DNA from: JAMXLO01 sp963832895
Lineage (GTDB): Bacteria > Pseudomonadota > Alphaproteobacteria > Acetobacterales > Acetobacteraceae
Direction: 5' to 3'
Length of the DNA: 64,000 nucleotides
NCBI GenBank assembly: GCA_963832895.1
Contig: CAWHVQ010000008.1
Coordinates: 310,001 to 374,000 of the forward strand
How positions within the stretch are numbered: position 1 is the first letter of the stretch; each line of letters opens with the position of its first letter. Below the pieces are notes generated by a model. The model saw only the letters and a list, made by a program, of their open reading frames with translations. It was not told the DNA's origin and searched no databases. Position numbers and translations under genes: made by a program. Shown here piece after piece: positions 30,895 through 40,366 of this stretch.

Positions 30895-31287
30895 ATGGCA
30901 GACAGCGCATTGCGTGAAAAGGGCCGCGAGATGCGGCGCAAGCTGCTCGGTGACGCGACAGTCGACCGTATGGACAGGTCCATATACAACGACCCGATCA
31001 TGGCGAAGTTCGCCGAGGTCACTCAGGAAACGATCTTTGGGGCGCTGTGGAGCCGGCCGGGGCTCGATCTGAAAACCCGTGCACTCATCTGCGTCATTTC
31101 CGACGCCGCGACGGGCCGTGACCCTGAACTGAAACTGCATCTGCGCATGGCACGCAACCAGGGCTGGACCGAGGACGAGCTTGTCGAGTCCTTGTTGCAC
31201 CTGGGCGGCTATGTCGGTGTGCCGCTGATCCGAGAATCTCTGCTGGTTGCCAAGGAGACTTTTGCGGAGATGCGCGGCGAGAAATGA
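30895..31287 (+). CDS. Carboxymuconolactone decarboxylase (CMD) family protein
   Basis: A 130-residue all-helical CMD/AhpD-fold protein of the PcaC-like type. LDLKTRALICVISDAATGRD and the ELKLHLRMARNQGWTEDELV block match, followed by the HLGGYVGVPLIRESL helix. No CxxC pair is present, so it is unlike AhpD peroxidase. ATG 30895 lies behind a gggga site; GTG 30892 is an alternative. Its stop overlaps the TPR gene start by 4 bases. A ring-opened aromatic intermediate is a plausible substrate. Confidence 0.85.
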   Translation: MADSALREKGREMRRKLLGDATVDRMDRSIYNDPIMAKFAEVTQETIFGALWSRPGLDLKTRALICVISDAATGRDPELKLHLRMARNQGWTEDELVESLLHLGGYVGVPLIRESLLVAKETFAEMRGEK

Positions 31288-32216
31288 GTGCCGGCGAAAC
31301 CTGGCGCCAGACGATAGCGAAGGCCGAGGTGCTGCTGGCCGAGGGCGAGGCGGCGGAAGACATCTCAGGTATCGCCGATGCGGTCTCGGGCTTCAACGCC
31401 GCTCTTAGGATGGCGCCGCGCGCAGATGCACCGCTGGACTGGGCGAAGACGCAGAGCCGGTTGTCGGCAGCGCTGCGGGCCCTCGGGGCACGCATCGACG
31501 ATCCGGTGATGCTGCACTCGGCCATGACCGCGTGCGATCATGCGCTCGAAGTCTATCGGCCGGATACGACGCCCGAGGATTGGGCGCGAACAGTGGCTCT
31601 GCTCGGTGCGGCACAGGTTGTGCTGGGCGAGCGTGACAGCGATCCGGCATGGCTTAATGCCGCACTGAACAGCTACCGCCTGGCGACCAAAGTCTACACA
31701 CGTGATGCTGCCCCCTCAGACTGGGCGCGGATGCAGCGCAATTGCGGTGCTGTGCTGTCGCTGCAAGGCGAACGCACCGGCGACACAGCGTCGCTGCGCG
31801 AGGCGGTCGAGCATTATCACGCCGCGCTGGATGAATACGCGGAACAGGACTCACCGATCGATATCGCCGTGACGCAGAGCAATCTCGGCCAGGCGCTGCG
31901 CGTGCTGGGCGAGCGCGACAACGACCGTGACGCGCTTGCCGAGGCGGTCACCGCCTGTCGGGCAGCACTTAAAGTCTATACGCGCGAGGCCACGCCGCTG
32001 GAATGGGCGATGGCCAGCACTAATCTTGCCAATGCGCTGGCGGCGTTGAACGATAGCGCATCGATCGAGGAGGCAATTGCGATTTACCGCGACGCGATCG
32101 CCACACTCGACGGACCGGCGCGGCTCCAGCAGCGTGCGATCGCGCGCTACAACCTCAAGCGCGCCGAGGGACGGCTGGTGGAGCTCCGCCAGAACCCGAG
32201 CGACCGCCGTCAATGA
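31284..32216 (+). CDS. Tetratricopeptide-repeat-like protein
   Basis: A 310-residue soluble repeat protein. About five units of roughly 48 residues follow the pattern LGERDxDxxxLxxAVxxYxxAL-x-VYTRxxxPxxWA, for example GERDSDPAWLNAALNSYRLA and GERTGDTASLREAVEHYHAA. Helical repeats of this type bind other proteins. The ATG overlaps the CMD gene stop. Its last 62 bases overlap the convergent SDR gene. No enzyme domain is attached; its role may be scaffolding or regulation. Confidence 0.75.
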   Translation: MSAGETWRQTIAKAEVLLAEGEAAEDISGIADAVSGFNAALRMAPRADAPLDWAKTQSRLSAALRALGARIDDPVMLHSAMTACDHALEVYRPDTTPEDWARTVALLGAAQVVLGERDSDPAWLNAALNSYRLATKVYTRDAAPSDWARMQRNCGAVLSLQGERTGDTASLREAVEHYHAALDEYAEQDSPIDIAVTQSNLGQALRVLGERDNDRDALAEAVTACRAALKVYTREATPLEWAMASTNLANALAALNDSASIEEAIAIYRDAIATLDGPARLQQRAIARYNLKRAEGRLVELRQNPSDRRQ

Positions 32217-32958
32217 CGATGTGCGTGCCGGTGATGTCACCGGCGAAATCCGAGCACAGGTACATCACCACGTTGGCCACTTCCTCCGGTGTCACATAGC
32301 GGCCGGTCGGCGTATTGGCAGCGTTTGCGTCGTGCACAGCCTGCGGGTCATTCGGATTGCGCTGCGCCTCCAGCGACCGCATCATCCGCGTCTCGACCGG
32401 GCCAGGGCACACCGCGTTCACCCTTACGCCGAGTCGCGCGACGTCGGACGATGCCACCTTGGTGAGACCCAGCACGCCGTGCTTGGAGGCGACATAAGGC
32501 GCCATACCCGGTCCGCCGACCAAGCCTGCCACCGACGCCGTATTGACGATTGCCCCGCGCCCTTGCTTCAGCATCACCGGCAGGACGTGACGCATTCCCA
32601 GGAACACACCTTTCAGGTTGACGCCGATCACTGCGTCGAACATCGCTTCGTCGTATTCCTGTGTTGGCGCGAACTTTCCCTCGATGCCGGCATTGTTGAA
32701 GAAACAGTCGATCGAGCCATAGGCATCGAGCGTCGCCTTCACGTAATTCTGCACGTCGGCGGATTTCGTAACGTCCGCGCGAACGAAACTTGCATCACCG
32801 CCACGCTGCCGCACCAACTCGGCGCTCGCCTCACCAGCGGTCGCATCGAGATCGACCACCACGACCTTGGCGCCGCGTCCTGCGAAGCCGATTGCACTGG
32901 CTCGGCCGATACCGCCGCCGCCGCCGGTGATCAAGGCAACTTTGCCCGCGAATTCCAT
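32155..32958 (-). CDS. Short-chain dehydrogenase/reductase (SDR)
   Basis: A 267-residue classical SDR with TGGGGGIGRA at residues 11-20, NNAG, and the catalytic YVASK. ATG 32958 has a ggagga site; the frame upstream is open but has no start signal. It follows a quinone-oxidoreductase gene on the minus strand (14-base gap), so the two are likely an operon. Its 3' end overlaps the TPR gene. It probably oxidises or reduces an alcohol or ketone using NAD(P). Confidence 0.87.
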   Translation of the reverse strand: MEFAGKVALITGGGGGIGRASAIGFAGRGAKVVVVDLDATAGEASAELVRQRGGDASFVRADVTKSADVQNYVKATLDAYGSIDCFFNNAGIEGKFAPTQEYDEAMFDAVIGVNLKGVFLGMRHVLPVMLKQGRGAIVNTASVAGLVGGPGMAPYVASKHGVLGLTKVASSDVARLGVRVNAVCPGPVETRMMRSLEAQRNPNDPQAVHDANAANTPTGRYVTPEEVANVVMYLCSDFAGDITGTHIVIDGGRSGSGGAPPAVPRRA

Positions 32959-32971
32959 TGCGCTTCCTCCT

Positions 32972-33901
32972 TCAGTCCGCGTCGACCAGCAGCACAGCCT
33001 TGCCGGCAACGCGACGATCGCGCAACTGCTCGGCCACGGCGGCGAAGTCGCGCCAGTTTCGTTCCACACCGATCTGCGGCTTCAGCGATCCGTCGGCGAT
33101 CAGCGATACGAGCAGTGCCAGGTCCGATGCGAACCTGTCCTCGGATTCGGAGTAGAAATAGCTGAAGCTCTGCACGCGTGAGTTCGGTGCGCCGCGGAAG
33201 TCGGCGAATGCAAGCGTCGTCGGTTCGCCCGACGAGTTGCCGTAAACTACGACTGTGCCTTTCGCCTCGACAAGCTTGATGGCCTGCGCCAGCGATGCGC
33301 CGCCCGCCAATTCCAGTATCAGGCCGAAACGGCCTTGCGCACGGTCGATCCCCTCTATCACGTCGCGCGCGCCCAGCTCCTGCAATCCGGCAGCGCGTGA
33401 CTGCCGGCCGACGACGGCAGTCACGCGGGCGCCGGATCGCGCGGCAAGCTGCACTGCGATCGTGCCGACACCACCCGCCGCGCCCGTGATCAGTACGCGT
33501 TTGCCAAGTAGCGGCGCGCCGTGGCGCAGTGTTCGCAACGCGGTCAGGCCGGCAACCGGGAGTGCCGCCGCCTGCGCAAAACTGACATTGTCCGGCAGCA
33601 CCGCCATGCGATGGCCCGGCACGGCCACAAGCTGTGCCCAGCCGAACTCATCGGTCAGCGCGACGACACGCGAACCGGCAGGCGGACCACTGCCGTCTTC
33701 CGCCTGCTGCAACACAGTGCCGGCAACGTCCTGACCGGGAACCCAGCCCTCCCCATTGTTGCGCACCGAGCGCAGCTCACCGCGGTTGAGTGAAAACGCA
33801 TGAACCGCCACGACGGCTTCGTTGCGTTGCGCTCGTGGCTCTGGAAGTTCGTGCAGTTCAACCGGCGTGTTGCCGTTCATTGTGGTGACGAGACCGAGCA
33901 T
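32972..33901 (-). CDS. Zinc-independent quinone oxidoreductase / MDR family
   Basis: A 309-residue medium-chain reductase of the quinone reductase branch. The nucleotide site is GAAGGVGTIAVQLAARSGA, and LNRGELRSVRNNGEGWVPGQ is the typical N-terminal loop. Structural and catalytic zinc ligands are absent. It reduces quinones or alkenals with NADPH. It lies 14 bases upstream of the SDR gene on the same strand and is divergent from an LLM gene. Confidence 0.85.
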   Translation of the reverse strand: MLGLVTTMNGNTPVELHELPEPRAQRNEAVVAVHAFSLNRGELRSVRNNGEGWVPGQDVAGTVLQQAEDGSGPPAGSRVVALTDEFGWAQLVAVPGHRMAVLPDNVSFAQAAALPVAGLTALRTLRHGAPLLGKRVLITGAAGGVGTIAVQLAARSGARVTAVVGRQSRAAGLQELGARDVIEGIDRAQGRFGLILELAGGASLAQAIKLVEAKGTVVVYGNSSGEPTTLAFADFRGAPNSRVQSFSYFYSESEDRFASDLALLVSLIADGSLKPQIGVERNWRDFAAVAEQLRDRRVAGKAVLLVDAD

Positions 33902-33970
33902 CAGATTGCCCTCCGCTGTAATTCCGCGCGATGATACCGGCGAGTATCGTATCGGGACGGAGCGTCGCTA

Positions 33971-35320
33971 ATGCGCCAGATGGTCATGGTCGGATTCCTG
34001 CAGGCGCAGAACTGCACCAACCTCGTGAGTTCCTGGCGTCATCCGGAGTCGCGTGATGACTCCATGTCCGCCGACTACTACCGCACCATCGGCCGCGTGC
34101 TGGAGGAAGGCAAGTTCCACCTCGGCTTCTTCGACGACCGCCTGGCGATGCCGGACCGCTACGGCAACGACCACCGCCATACCGTGGAGCACGGCATTCG
34201 CTGCGTGAAGATGGATCCGATCACTGTGCTCACCGTAATGGGCATGGCGACCGAACGTCTGGGATTGGGCGCCACCTGCTCCACCACATATTTCGAGCCG
34301 TTCCATGTGGCGCGCGTGTTCGCGACTCTCGACCTAATGACTGGCGGCCGAGCAGCCTGGAACGTCGTCACGTCAATGAACGACGGCGAAGCGCTGAACA
34401 TGGGCTATGACGAGCACCTGGAGCATGACTCGCGCTACGACCGCGCCGACGAGTTCATGGAGGTGGTGCTTGGCCATTGGAACTCCTGGGATGACGACGC
34501 GATTGTCATCGACAAGCAGACGGGCTTGTTTGCGCATCCCGAGAAGGTGCGGCGATTGGACCATCAGGGGAAATGGTTCCGCTCACGGGGTCCATTTACC
34601 GTGCCGCGTTCGCCACAGGGTCATCCCGTGGTGATCCAGGCGGGACAGAGTGGCCGTGGCAAGAATTTTTCCGCGCGTTGGGGCGAGGTCGTCTTCGTCT
34701 CCACGCACACCAGCATGGAGCATGGCAGGCAGCTCTATCGCGAGATGAAGGACGATGTGGCAAGCCAGGGCCGCGATCCCGACAAATTCTTCATCACCCC
34801 CTCAGCCTATGTCGTCTGCGCCGAGACAAAAGCGGAAGCCGAGGACAAGATGGCGCTGATCGAGACGCTGGCGACGGATGAGGATGCGCTGTCACTGCTG
34901 TCGGAGGCGATGAACTTCGATTTCGCCTCGAAGGGCATCGATGAACCGTTTACGGACGAAGAACTGGCGAACGTCTCCGGCACGCAATCGATGCGTGACC
35001 GCGTGCTGCGCGCGAGTGGCCTCGCCAACCCGACGCCGCGCGACTTCATCAGATTCAGTCACCGCGCGCGGCCGAACAAACCATTCGTCGGGGGACCGAA
35101 GGAGGTGGCCGACGGTCTGGAGCAGTGGTTCACCGAACCGGTGGCTGACGGCTTCGTCCTGGCGGCGACGCACGTGCCGGGCACTTACATCGATTTCGTG
35201 AAATACGTGGTGCCGGAATTGCAGCGGCGCGGGCTGTATCACAAGGACTATGCAGGCACCACACTGCGCGAGAACCTCGGCATCCCGGTTCCGCACGCGA
35301 CATGGAGGAACGCACGATGA
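33971..35320 (+). CDS. FMNH2-dependent LLM monooxygenase (NtaA/SnaA/DmoA type)
   Basis: A 449-residue two-component flavin monooxygenase of the NtaA/SoxA/DszA/DmoA group. The start MRQMVMVGFLQAQNC with SWRHP and KFHLGFFDDRLAM matches the family. GLGATCSTTYFEPFHVAR and GRAAWNVVTSMNDGEALNMG are further signatures. It needs FMNH2 from a separate reductase, which is not evident nearby. It overlaps the next LLM gene (ATGA), so coupling is likely. Substrates of relatives include nitrilotriacetate, dimethyl sulfide and dibenzothiophene sulfone. Confidence 0.87.
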   Translation: MRQMVMVGFLQAQNCTNLVSSWRHPESRDDSMSADYYRTIGRVLEEGKFHLGFFDDRLAMPDRYGNDHRHTVEHGIRCVKMDPITVLTVMGMATERLGLGATCSTTYFEPFHVARVFATLDLMTGGRAAWNVVTSMNDGEALNMGYDEHLEHDSRYDRADEFMEVVLGHWNSWDDDAIVIDKQTGLFAHPEKVRRLDHQGKWFRSRGPFTVPRSPQGHPVVIQAGQSGRGKNFSARWGEVVFVSTHTSMEHGRQLYREMKDDVASQGRDPDKFFITPSAYVVCAETKAEAEDKMALIETLATDEDALSLLSEAMNFDFASKGIDEPFTDEELANVSGTQSMRDRVLRASGLANPTPRDFIRFSHRARPNKPFVGGPKEVADGLEQWFTEPVADGFVLAATHVPGTYIDFVKYVVPELQRRGLYHKDYAGTTLRENLGIPVPHATWRNAR

Positions 35321-36354
35321 AGCTCGGTCTCTCGATCGGTTATTCGCGCGCGCATCTCGAGATCCCGGTGCAACTGGTGCAGCGTGCGGAAGAGCTCGGC
35401 TATGACAGCGTGTGGACGGCGGAGGCGTATGGCACCGATGCAGTCACGCCGCTCGCCTATCTTGCCGCACTGACCAAGCGGATAAAGCTCGGCACCGGCA
35501 TCATGCAGCTTGCCGCGCGTACGCCGGCCAACGCCGCGATGTCTGCGGCGACCGTCGATGCGATGGCCGGCGGCGGGCGCTTTATCGCCGGTCTCGGAGT
35601 GTCGGGGCCGCAGATCGTCGAGGGCTGGTACGGCGAGCCCTGGGGTCGGCCGTACTACCGCTACAAGGATTACGTCGCCATCATGCGCAAGATCTTCCGG
35701 CGCGAAGCGCCAGTGACGCATGAGGGTCGCGAGATCTCGCTGCCGTACGCCGGCGAAGGCGCTGCCGGCGTGGGCAAGCCGCTGAAATCGATACTTCACA
35801 TGAACCCCGACATTCCGATCTACCTGGGTACCGGCAACGAATCGACGGTGAAGCTGACCGCGGAGATCGCCGATGGCTGGCTGCCGCTTGGTTTCGTGCC
35901 GGGCTCACTGCCGGAATATCTGCCCTGGCTGGAGGAAGGGTTCCGTCGCGCCGGTAAGGGCAAGAGCCTGCGCGATTTCGCTATCCAGGCCTCGGTGCAC
36001 GTTTCGGTCGACAGCGACGTGAAGGCAGCGCTGGCCAAGATGAAGCCCGAGGTTGCGCTATATGTCGGCGGCATGGGCCATCGTGACACGAACTTCCACA
36101 AGGACATGATGATCCGACGCGGCTTCAGGGATGCCGCGGAACGCATCCAGGAACTTTACCTCGCGCACCGCAAGGACGAAGCGATCGCGACGGTACCGGA
36201 CGAATGGGTGGATATGAAGTCTCTGGTCGGGCCGCCGGAACGGATCAAGCAACGCTTCCGCGCCTGGGAAGATTCCGGTGCGACCAGTCTGACCGTGCGT
36301 TCCCGGCAGCCGGAGGCGATCGAAATCATGGCGCAAGCCGCGCGGCTCAACTGA
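35317..36354 (+). CDS. LLM flavin/F420-dependent oxidoreductase
   Basis: A 345-residue luciferase-like protein of the F420-type branch (IMQLAARTPANAAMSAATVD; GRFIAGLGVSGPQIVEGWYG; PIYLGTGNESTVKLTAEIAD). ATG 35317 shares four bases with the end of the preceding gene, and the aggaacg region forms its binding site; ATG 35302 is less likely. An SDR follows after 13 bases. The three form an operon with possible successive oxidation steps. Cofactor cannot be proved from sequence. Confidence 0.85.
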   Translation: MKLGLSIGYSRAHLEIPVQLVQRAEELGYDSVWTAEAYGTDAVTPLAYLAALTKRIKLGTGIMQLAARTPANAAMSAATVDAMAGGGRFIAGLGVSGPQIVEGWYGEPWGRPYYRYKDYVAIMRKIFRREAPVTHEGREISLPYAGEGAAGVGKPLKSILHMNPDIPIYLGTGNESTVKLTAEIADGWLPLGFVPGSLPEYLPWLEEGFRRAGKGKSLRDFAIQASVHVSVDSDVKAALAKMKPEVALYVGGMGHRDTNFHKDMMIRRGFRDAAERIQELYLAHRKDEAIATVPDEWVDMKSLVGPPERIKQRFRAWEDSGATSLTVRSRQPEAIEIMAQAARLN

Positions 36355-36367
36355 GGAAGGAACAACC

Positions 36368-37132
36368 ATGCGCTTCAAGGACAAGGTTGCGCTGATCACT
36401 GCGGTGGGCAGCGGCATCGGCCGTGCCACAGCCGACATCATGGCGAAGGAAGGCGCGGTCATCATCGGCGTGGATAATGATGAGCGTCGCCTCGCGATGG
36501 CGATGGAGGCGATGAACATGTCGGGTGGCCGCGCGATCGGACGTCCCGCAAATGCGTTGGATCAGAGCGATGTGGACGAAGTCGTCGCCTGGGCGGCGAA
36601 GCAGTACGGCAACATCGACATCCTGGTGAACGCGGTCGGCGGCAGCACGATCATCGAGAAGCCTGGTGCAACGGTCGATGAGCTGACATTCGACGAATGG
36701 CAGAAGTTGCTTCAGTTCAACCTGAACGGCACGTTCCTGTTCTGCCATGCGGTGACGCCGGTGATGAAGCGGCGCAAGCATGGCAAGATCGTCAATCTCG
36801 CTTCCATTGCGGGGCGCGGGCTGAGTTTGACCAGCAGCAGCGCATATTCCGCCGCGAAGGGCGGCATCATCGCGTTTACCCGCAAGCTAGCCTTCGAACT
36901 GGGGCCGTTCGGTATCACGGTCAACGCCATTGCGCCGAGCCGCACGCTGACCGAACGCATCCGGCCACGCTGGAACCAGCAGTCGCCGGAGGATCAGGCC
37001 GCCGAGATTGAACGCACTCCACTGCGTCGTGTGGCAGAAGCGACGGACCAGGCGAAGGTGATCTGCTTCCTGGCCTCCTCGGATGCGGATTTCGTCACGG
37101 GGCTGACGATCGATGTGACCGGCGGGCTCTGA
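36368..37132 (+). CDS. Short-chain dehydrogenase/reductase with atypical glycine motif
   Basis: A 254-residue SDR. The cofactor loop reads TAVGSGIGRA instead of TGxxxGIG, and the NNAG motif is replaced by NAVGGS; both changes occur in some SDR subgroups. The catalytic YSAAK is intact. A ggaaggaacaacc site precedes the ATG. It is third in the operon after two LLM genes. It ends 2 bases before the convergent surE gene. Confidence 0.85.
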   Translation: MRFKDKVALITAVGSGIGRATADIMAKEGAVIIGVDNDERRLAMAMEAMNMSGGRAIGRPANALDQSDVDEVVAWAAKQYGNIDILVNAVGGSTIIEKPGATVDELTFDEWQKLLQFNLNGTFLFCHAVTPVMKRRKHGKIVNLASIAGRGLSLTSSSAYSAAKGGIIAFTRKLAFELGPFGITVNAIAPSRTLTERIRPRWNQQSPEDQAAEIERTPLRRVAEATDQAKVICFLASSDADFVTGLTIDVTGGL

Positions 37133-37134
37133 CG

Positions 37135-37908
37135 TTATTGGCCGAACCGCGGCAGCTTCTCGGCCAGCGCCTGATACGCGTCCTCGTCCGTGCGATCATA
37201 CCGCAACGGCGTCACGACGATGTTGCCGGCCCGCAATGCGTCATAATCGCTCTCGGGCCCTTGCTGCCGATCGCCGCGGCGGAAGTTCAGCCAGTGATAC
37301 TCCATGCCGCGCGGATCTATACGCGTATCCACATGCATCCCCGCGATCATGCCGACGCCCTGGCGCGCCAGTGTCACCGGTCCAGCCTCTGCCGCGGAAC
37401 ACGCCGGAAAGTTCACGTTCAGGCACGCATCCTTGCTCCAGCCGGTCGCCAGCAGATCGCGCACCAGCTTCGCACCCAGACTGCGCGATGCGTCCCACAG
37501 CACATTGTTACGGTCCTTGTAAGCCTGGCTCAGCGCGATCGATGGGACGCCGAGCATCATGCCGGTCATCGCGCCGCCGACCGTTCCGGAGAACACCGTC
37601 TCCATCCCCAGGTTCAGACCGCGGTTCACGCCTGACAGCACCAGTTGCGGCGGCCCACCGGTCATCAGATGGCAGATTCCCATGACCGCGCAATCGCCGG
37701 GCGTGCCAGAGATGCCGAAGCGGCGCTCACCCTGGCGGCTCACGCGAAGCGCATGGTGCAGGCTGATCGAATGCGACACGCCGCTCTGATCGTGCTCTGG
37801 CGCCACGACCCAAACTTCGTGCGCCAGTTCGGCGGCGATCGCCTCCAGGATCGCCAGCCCGGCCGCATCAATTCCGTCGTCGTTGGTCAGCAAAATCCGA
37901 TCCAGCAC
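37135..37908 (-). CDS. surE: 5'/3'-nucleotidase SurE
   Basis: A 257-residue survival protein E, a metal-dependent nucleoside monophosphate phosphatase. TNDDGIDAAGL at residues 8-18 supplies the metal-binding Asp pair, DQSGVSHSIS supplies the Ser, and LSGVNRGLNLG supplies the Asn. Length is normal. It is on the opposite strand to its catabolic neighbours and convergent with the SDR. The usual pcm neighbour is absent. Confidence 0.94.
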   Translation of the reverse strand: MLDRILLTNDDGIDAAGLAILEAIAAELAHEVWVVAPEHDQSGVSHSISLHHALRVSRQGERRFGISGTPGDCAVMGICHLMTGGPPQLVLSGVNRGLNLGMETVFSGTVGGAMTGMMLGVPSIALSQAYKDRNNVLWDASRSLGAKLVRDLLATGWSKDACLNVNFPACSAAEAGPVTLARQGVGMIAGMHVDTRIDPRGMEYHWLNFRRGDRQQGPESDYDALRAGNIVVTPLRYDRTDEDAYQALAEKLPRFGQ

Positions 37909-37991
37909 GCGCTTGCTCCGCTCTATGCGCGCCCTGTTTGACGCGTCCGGCCCGCCGCGTCCAGCATGGCGCGACGGGAAGGAGACGAACC

Positions 37992-38810
37992 ATGCAGGTC
38001 ATCGACGCACAGGTGCACATCTGGGGCAGCGGGACGCCGAGTGGTCATCATCGGCAGACCTCGATCTACACGGCCGAGGAATTGATCAAGGAGATGGATG
38101 CCGCCGGCGTCAACGGCGCGGTGCTGCATCCGCCGAGCTGGGATCCAGGATCGAACGAGATGGCGGTGGAGGCAGCGAAGAAATATCCAGGCAGGTTCTG
38201 CATCCTTGGCTGGTTCCCGCTGGACAAGCCCGAAGAGCGCAAGCGCATCGAGACCTGGAAGCAGCGGCCAGGCATGCTCGGCCTGCGCTGGTCGCTGACG
38301 CGGCCCGAGCAGGAGAATTGGCACAAGGACGGCACCATGGACTGGCTGTGGCCGGCGGCGGAGCGCGCGGGGACGCCGATCGCCACGATGGCCTGGCGCT
38401 TCCTGCCGCTGTTCAGACAGATCGCCGAGAAGTACCCGAACCTGAAGCTGATCATCGACCATCTTGGGCTGGTGCGGTCGGCGAAGGGGACCGCGGCGTT
38501 TGCCGATCTGGACGCGCTGTGCTCGCTGGCAAAGCTGCCGAACGTCGCGGTGAAGGCAACCGGTGCGCCGGGCTATTCCGATGCGTCGTATCCGTTCCGC
38601 GATATCCATGACGGACTGCATCGCATTTTCGATGCCTATGGTCCGAAGCGTTTCTTCTGGGGTACCGATATCACCCGCATGCCGTGCAGCTACCGGCAGT
38701 GCGTGACGATGTTCACCGAGGAACTGCCTTGGCTGAAGGGCAACGACCTTGACTTCGTGATGGGACAAGGCGTCTGCGACTGGCTCGGCTGGCAGCGCAA
38801 GCCGAGCTAG
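37992..38810 (+). CDS. Amidohydrolase-2 family protein, short form
   Basis: A 272-residue TIM-barrel hydrolase. It begins MQVIDAQVHIWG, with the metal-binding QVH motif. LKLIIDHLGLV, NVAVKATGAP and FFWGTDITRM carry the other ligands, including the catalytic Asp. It is shorter than the other members in this window and closer to the lactonase-like amidohydrolases. A ggaaggag site sits before ATG 37992. It is followed 5 bases later by an acyl-CoA ligase gene. It may prepare an acid for CoA activation, for example by opening a lactone. Confidence 0.84.
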   Translation: MQVIDAQVHIWGSGTPSGHHRQTSIYTAEELIKEMDAAGVNGAVLHPPSWDPGSNEMAVEAAKKYPGRFCILGWFPLDKPEERKRIETWKQRPGMLGLRWSLTRPEQENWHKDGTMDWLWPAAERAGTPIATMAWRFLPLFRQIAEKYPNLKLIIDHLGLVRSAKGTAAFADLDALCSLAKLPNVAVKATGAPGYSDASYPFRDIHDGLHRIFDAYGPKRFFWGTDITRMPCSYRQCVTMFTEELPWLKGNDLDFVMGQGVCDWLGWQRKPS

Positions 38811-38815
38811 CTCGC

Positions 38816-40366
38816 GTGGCGCTGCTAACCGACTACGCGAACTATGCGGACGCACTGTGCCAGTTTGCGCCCGCACGGTTGTGGGAGTTGTTCGACGGCG
38901 ACCATGATCGGCTGAATATAGCGCACGAGTGCATCGATCGTTATTCAGCCGATCCGGACCGCATAGCCGTCCGTATCGCTCATGCCGACGGGCATGACGA
39001 AGCGATCACTTTCCGCACCATCGCCGAGCAATCGGGGCGCTATGCGCATTGGCTCAGCGAGATGGGCATCGCGCCCGGCGACCGCGTGGCGATCATGCTG
39101 GAGCCGTCGCTGGCATTCTACGCTGCCTTGTTCGGCACCATGAAGCTCGGCGCGATCGCCGTGCCTTTGTTCACTCTGTTTGGATCGGACGGCGTGCGGC
39201 TGCGGCTCGACGACTGTTCGCCGCGCCTGCTGCTCACAACTTCTGACAAGGCGCAATCGCTCGGCACGCTCTCGATACCGATCATCGCGCAGGACGCTGC
39301 TTTCGAGGCGACCGTGTCGCAGTATCCCAGTGACTTCGTGCCGACTACACGCTGCGACAATCTGGCGATCTACCAGTACACATCCGGCACGACGCGCGAA
39401 CTGCCTGCCGCGATCCGGCACACTCACCGCGCCATCGTGGTGGTCATGATCGCGGCACTTTATGGCACGGGCATTCGCCCGGGCGATCGGTTCTTCTGTC
39501 CGTCATCGCCCGCCTGGGGCCATGGGCTGTGGCACGGCACGCTGGCGCCGCTGGCGCTTGGTGTCGAGACCGGCGTTTATGCAGGCCGCTTCGATGCGGA
39601 ACGTCTGCTGCGAGCATTGCAGGACTTCGCCACCACCAGTTTATCGGCCGCGGCGACGCATTACCGCATGATGCGCATGTCGGGAGCCGCGCCGCGCTAT
39701 CGCTACGCCGTGCGCAAGATGTCGTTTACCGGCGAGCCGATCGACAGCGACAGCCAGGCGTTCGCCGAACACACCTTCGGCACCCGTCTATGCAGCATGT
39801 ATGGTACGACCGAGGTTGGCGTGATTCTGGCAAACTACCCTGGTGCCGAGGATTTCGCAGGACGACCAGGTGCCCTTGGCGTGCCGGTGCCTGGCGTCAA
39901 GGTGGAGGTGCAACGGCCGGACGGCAGCGCCTGCGCACCTGGGGATATCGGCGAGATCAAGGTCTGGCGGCACGGCGGGTGGTTTCCGACCAAGGATCGC
40001 GGCTGGATCGATGCCGACGGCTTCTACTTCCATGCAGGGCGAGCAGACGACGTGATCATTTCCGCCGGCTGGACGATGAGCGCGACAGAGATCGAGGACA
40101 TACTGCTCCGTCATCCCGCGGTGCACGAGGCCGCGGCGATCGGCGTGCCTGACACCCAGCGCGGACAGGTGGTCAAGGCGTTCATCGTGACGGACCGCCC
40201 GCCCGACGATGCGCTCGCCGGCGACATCCAGGATTTCGTGCGCACGCGCCTGAGCCAGCACGAGTTTCCGCGGATCGTCGCCTTTGTCGCCGAGTTGCCG
40301 AAAACGCCGGCCGGCAAGGTCAACCGCAAGGCGCTGCGTGAGCGCGAACAGCTGGAGCCGCCATGA
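38816..40366 (+). CDS. AMP-dependent acyl-CoA synthetase/ligase
   Basis: A 516-residue ANL-superfamily ligase. The GTG start lies 5 bases after the amidohydrolase stop. The P-loop motif reads YTSGTTRELPAAIRHTH rather than the usual YTSGTTGxPKGV; SMYGTTEVG, GWIDADGFYFHAGRADDVI and the C-terminal PAGKVNRKAL with the catalytic Lys are normal. It forms an acyl-adenylate and then an acyl-CoA. Its stop overlaps the MaoC gene (ATGA). Substrate unknown, perhaps an aromatic or medium-chain acid. Confidence 0.87.
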   Translation: MALLTDYANYADALCQFAPARLWELFDGDHDRLNIAHECIDRYSADPDRIAVRIAHADGHDEAITFRTIAEQSGRYAHWLSEMGIAPGDRVAIMLEPSLAFYAALFGTMKLGAIAVPLFTLFGSDGVRLRLDDCSPRLLLTTSDKAQSLGTLSIPIIAQDAAFEATVSQYPSDFVPTTRCDNLAIYQYTSGTTRELPAAIRHTHRAIVVVMIAALYGTGIRPGDRFFCPSSPAWGHGLWHGTLAPLALGVETGVYAGRFDAERLLRALQDFATTSLSAAATHYRMMRMSGAAPRYRYAVRKMSFTGEPIDSDSQAFAEHTFGTRLCSMYGTTEVGVILANYPGAEDFAGRPGALGVPVPGVKVEVQRPDGSACAPGDIGEIKVWRHGGWFPTKDRGWIDADGFYFHAGRADDVIISAGWTMSATEIEDILLRHPAVHEAAAIGVPDTQRGQVVKAFIVTDRPPDDALAGDIQDFVRTRLSQHEFPRIVAFVAELPKTPAGKVNRKALREREQLEPP

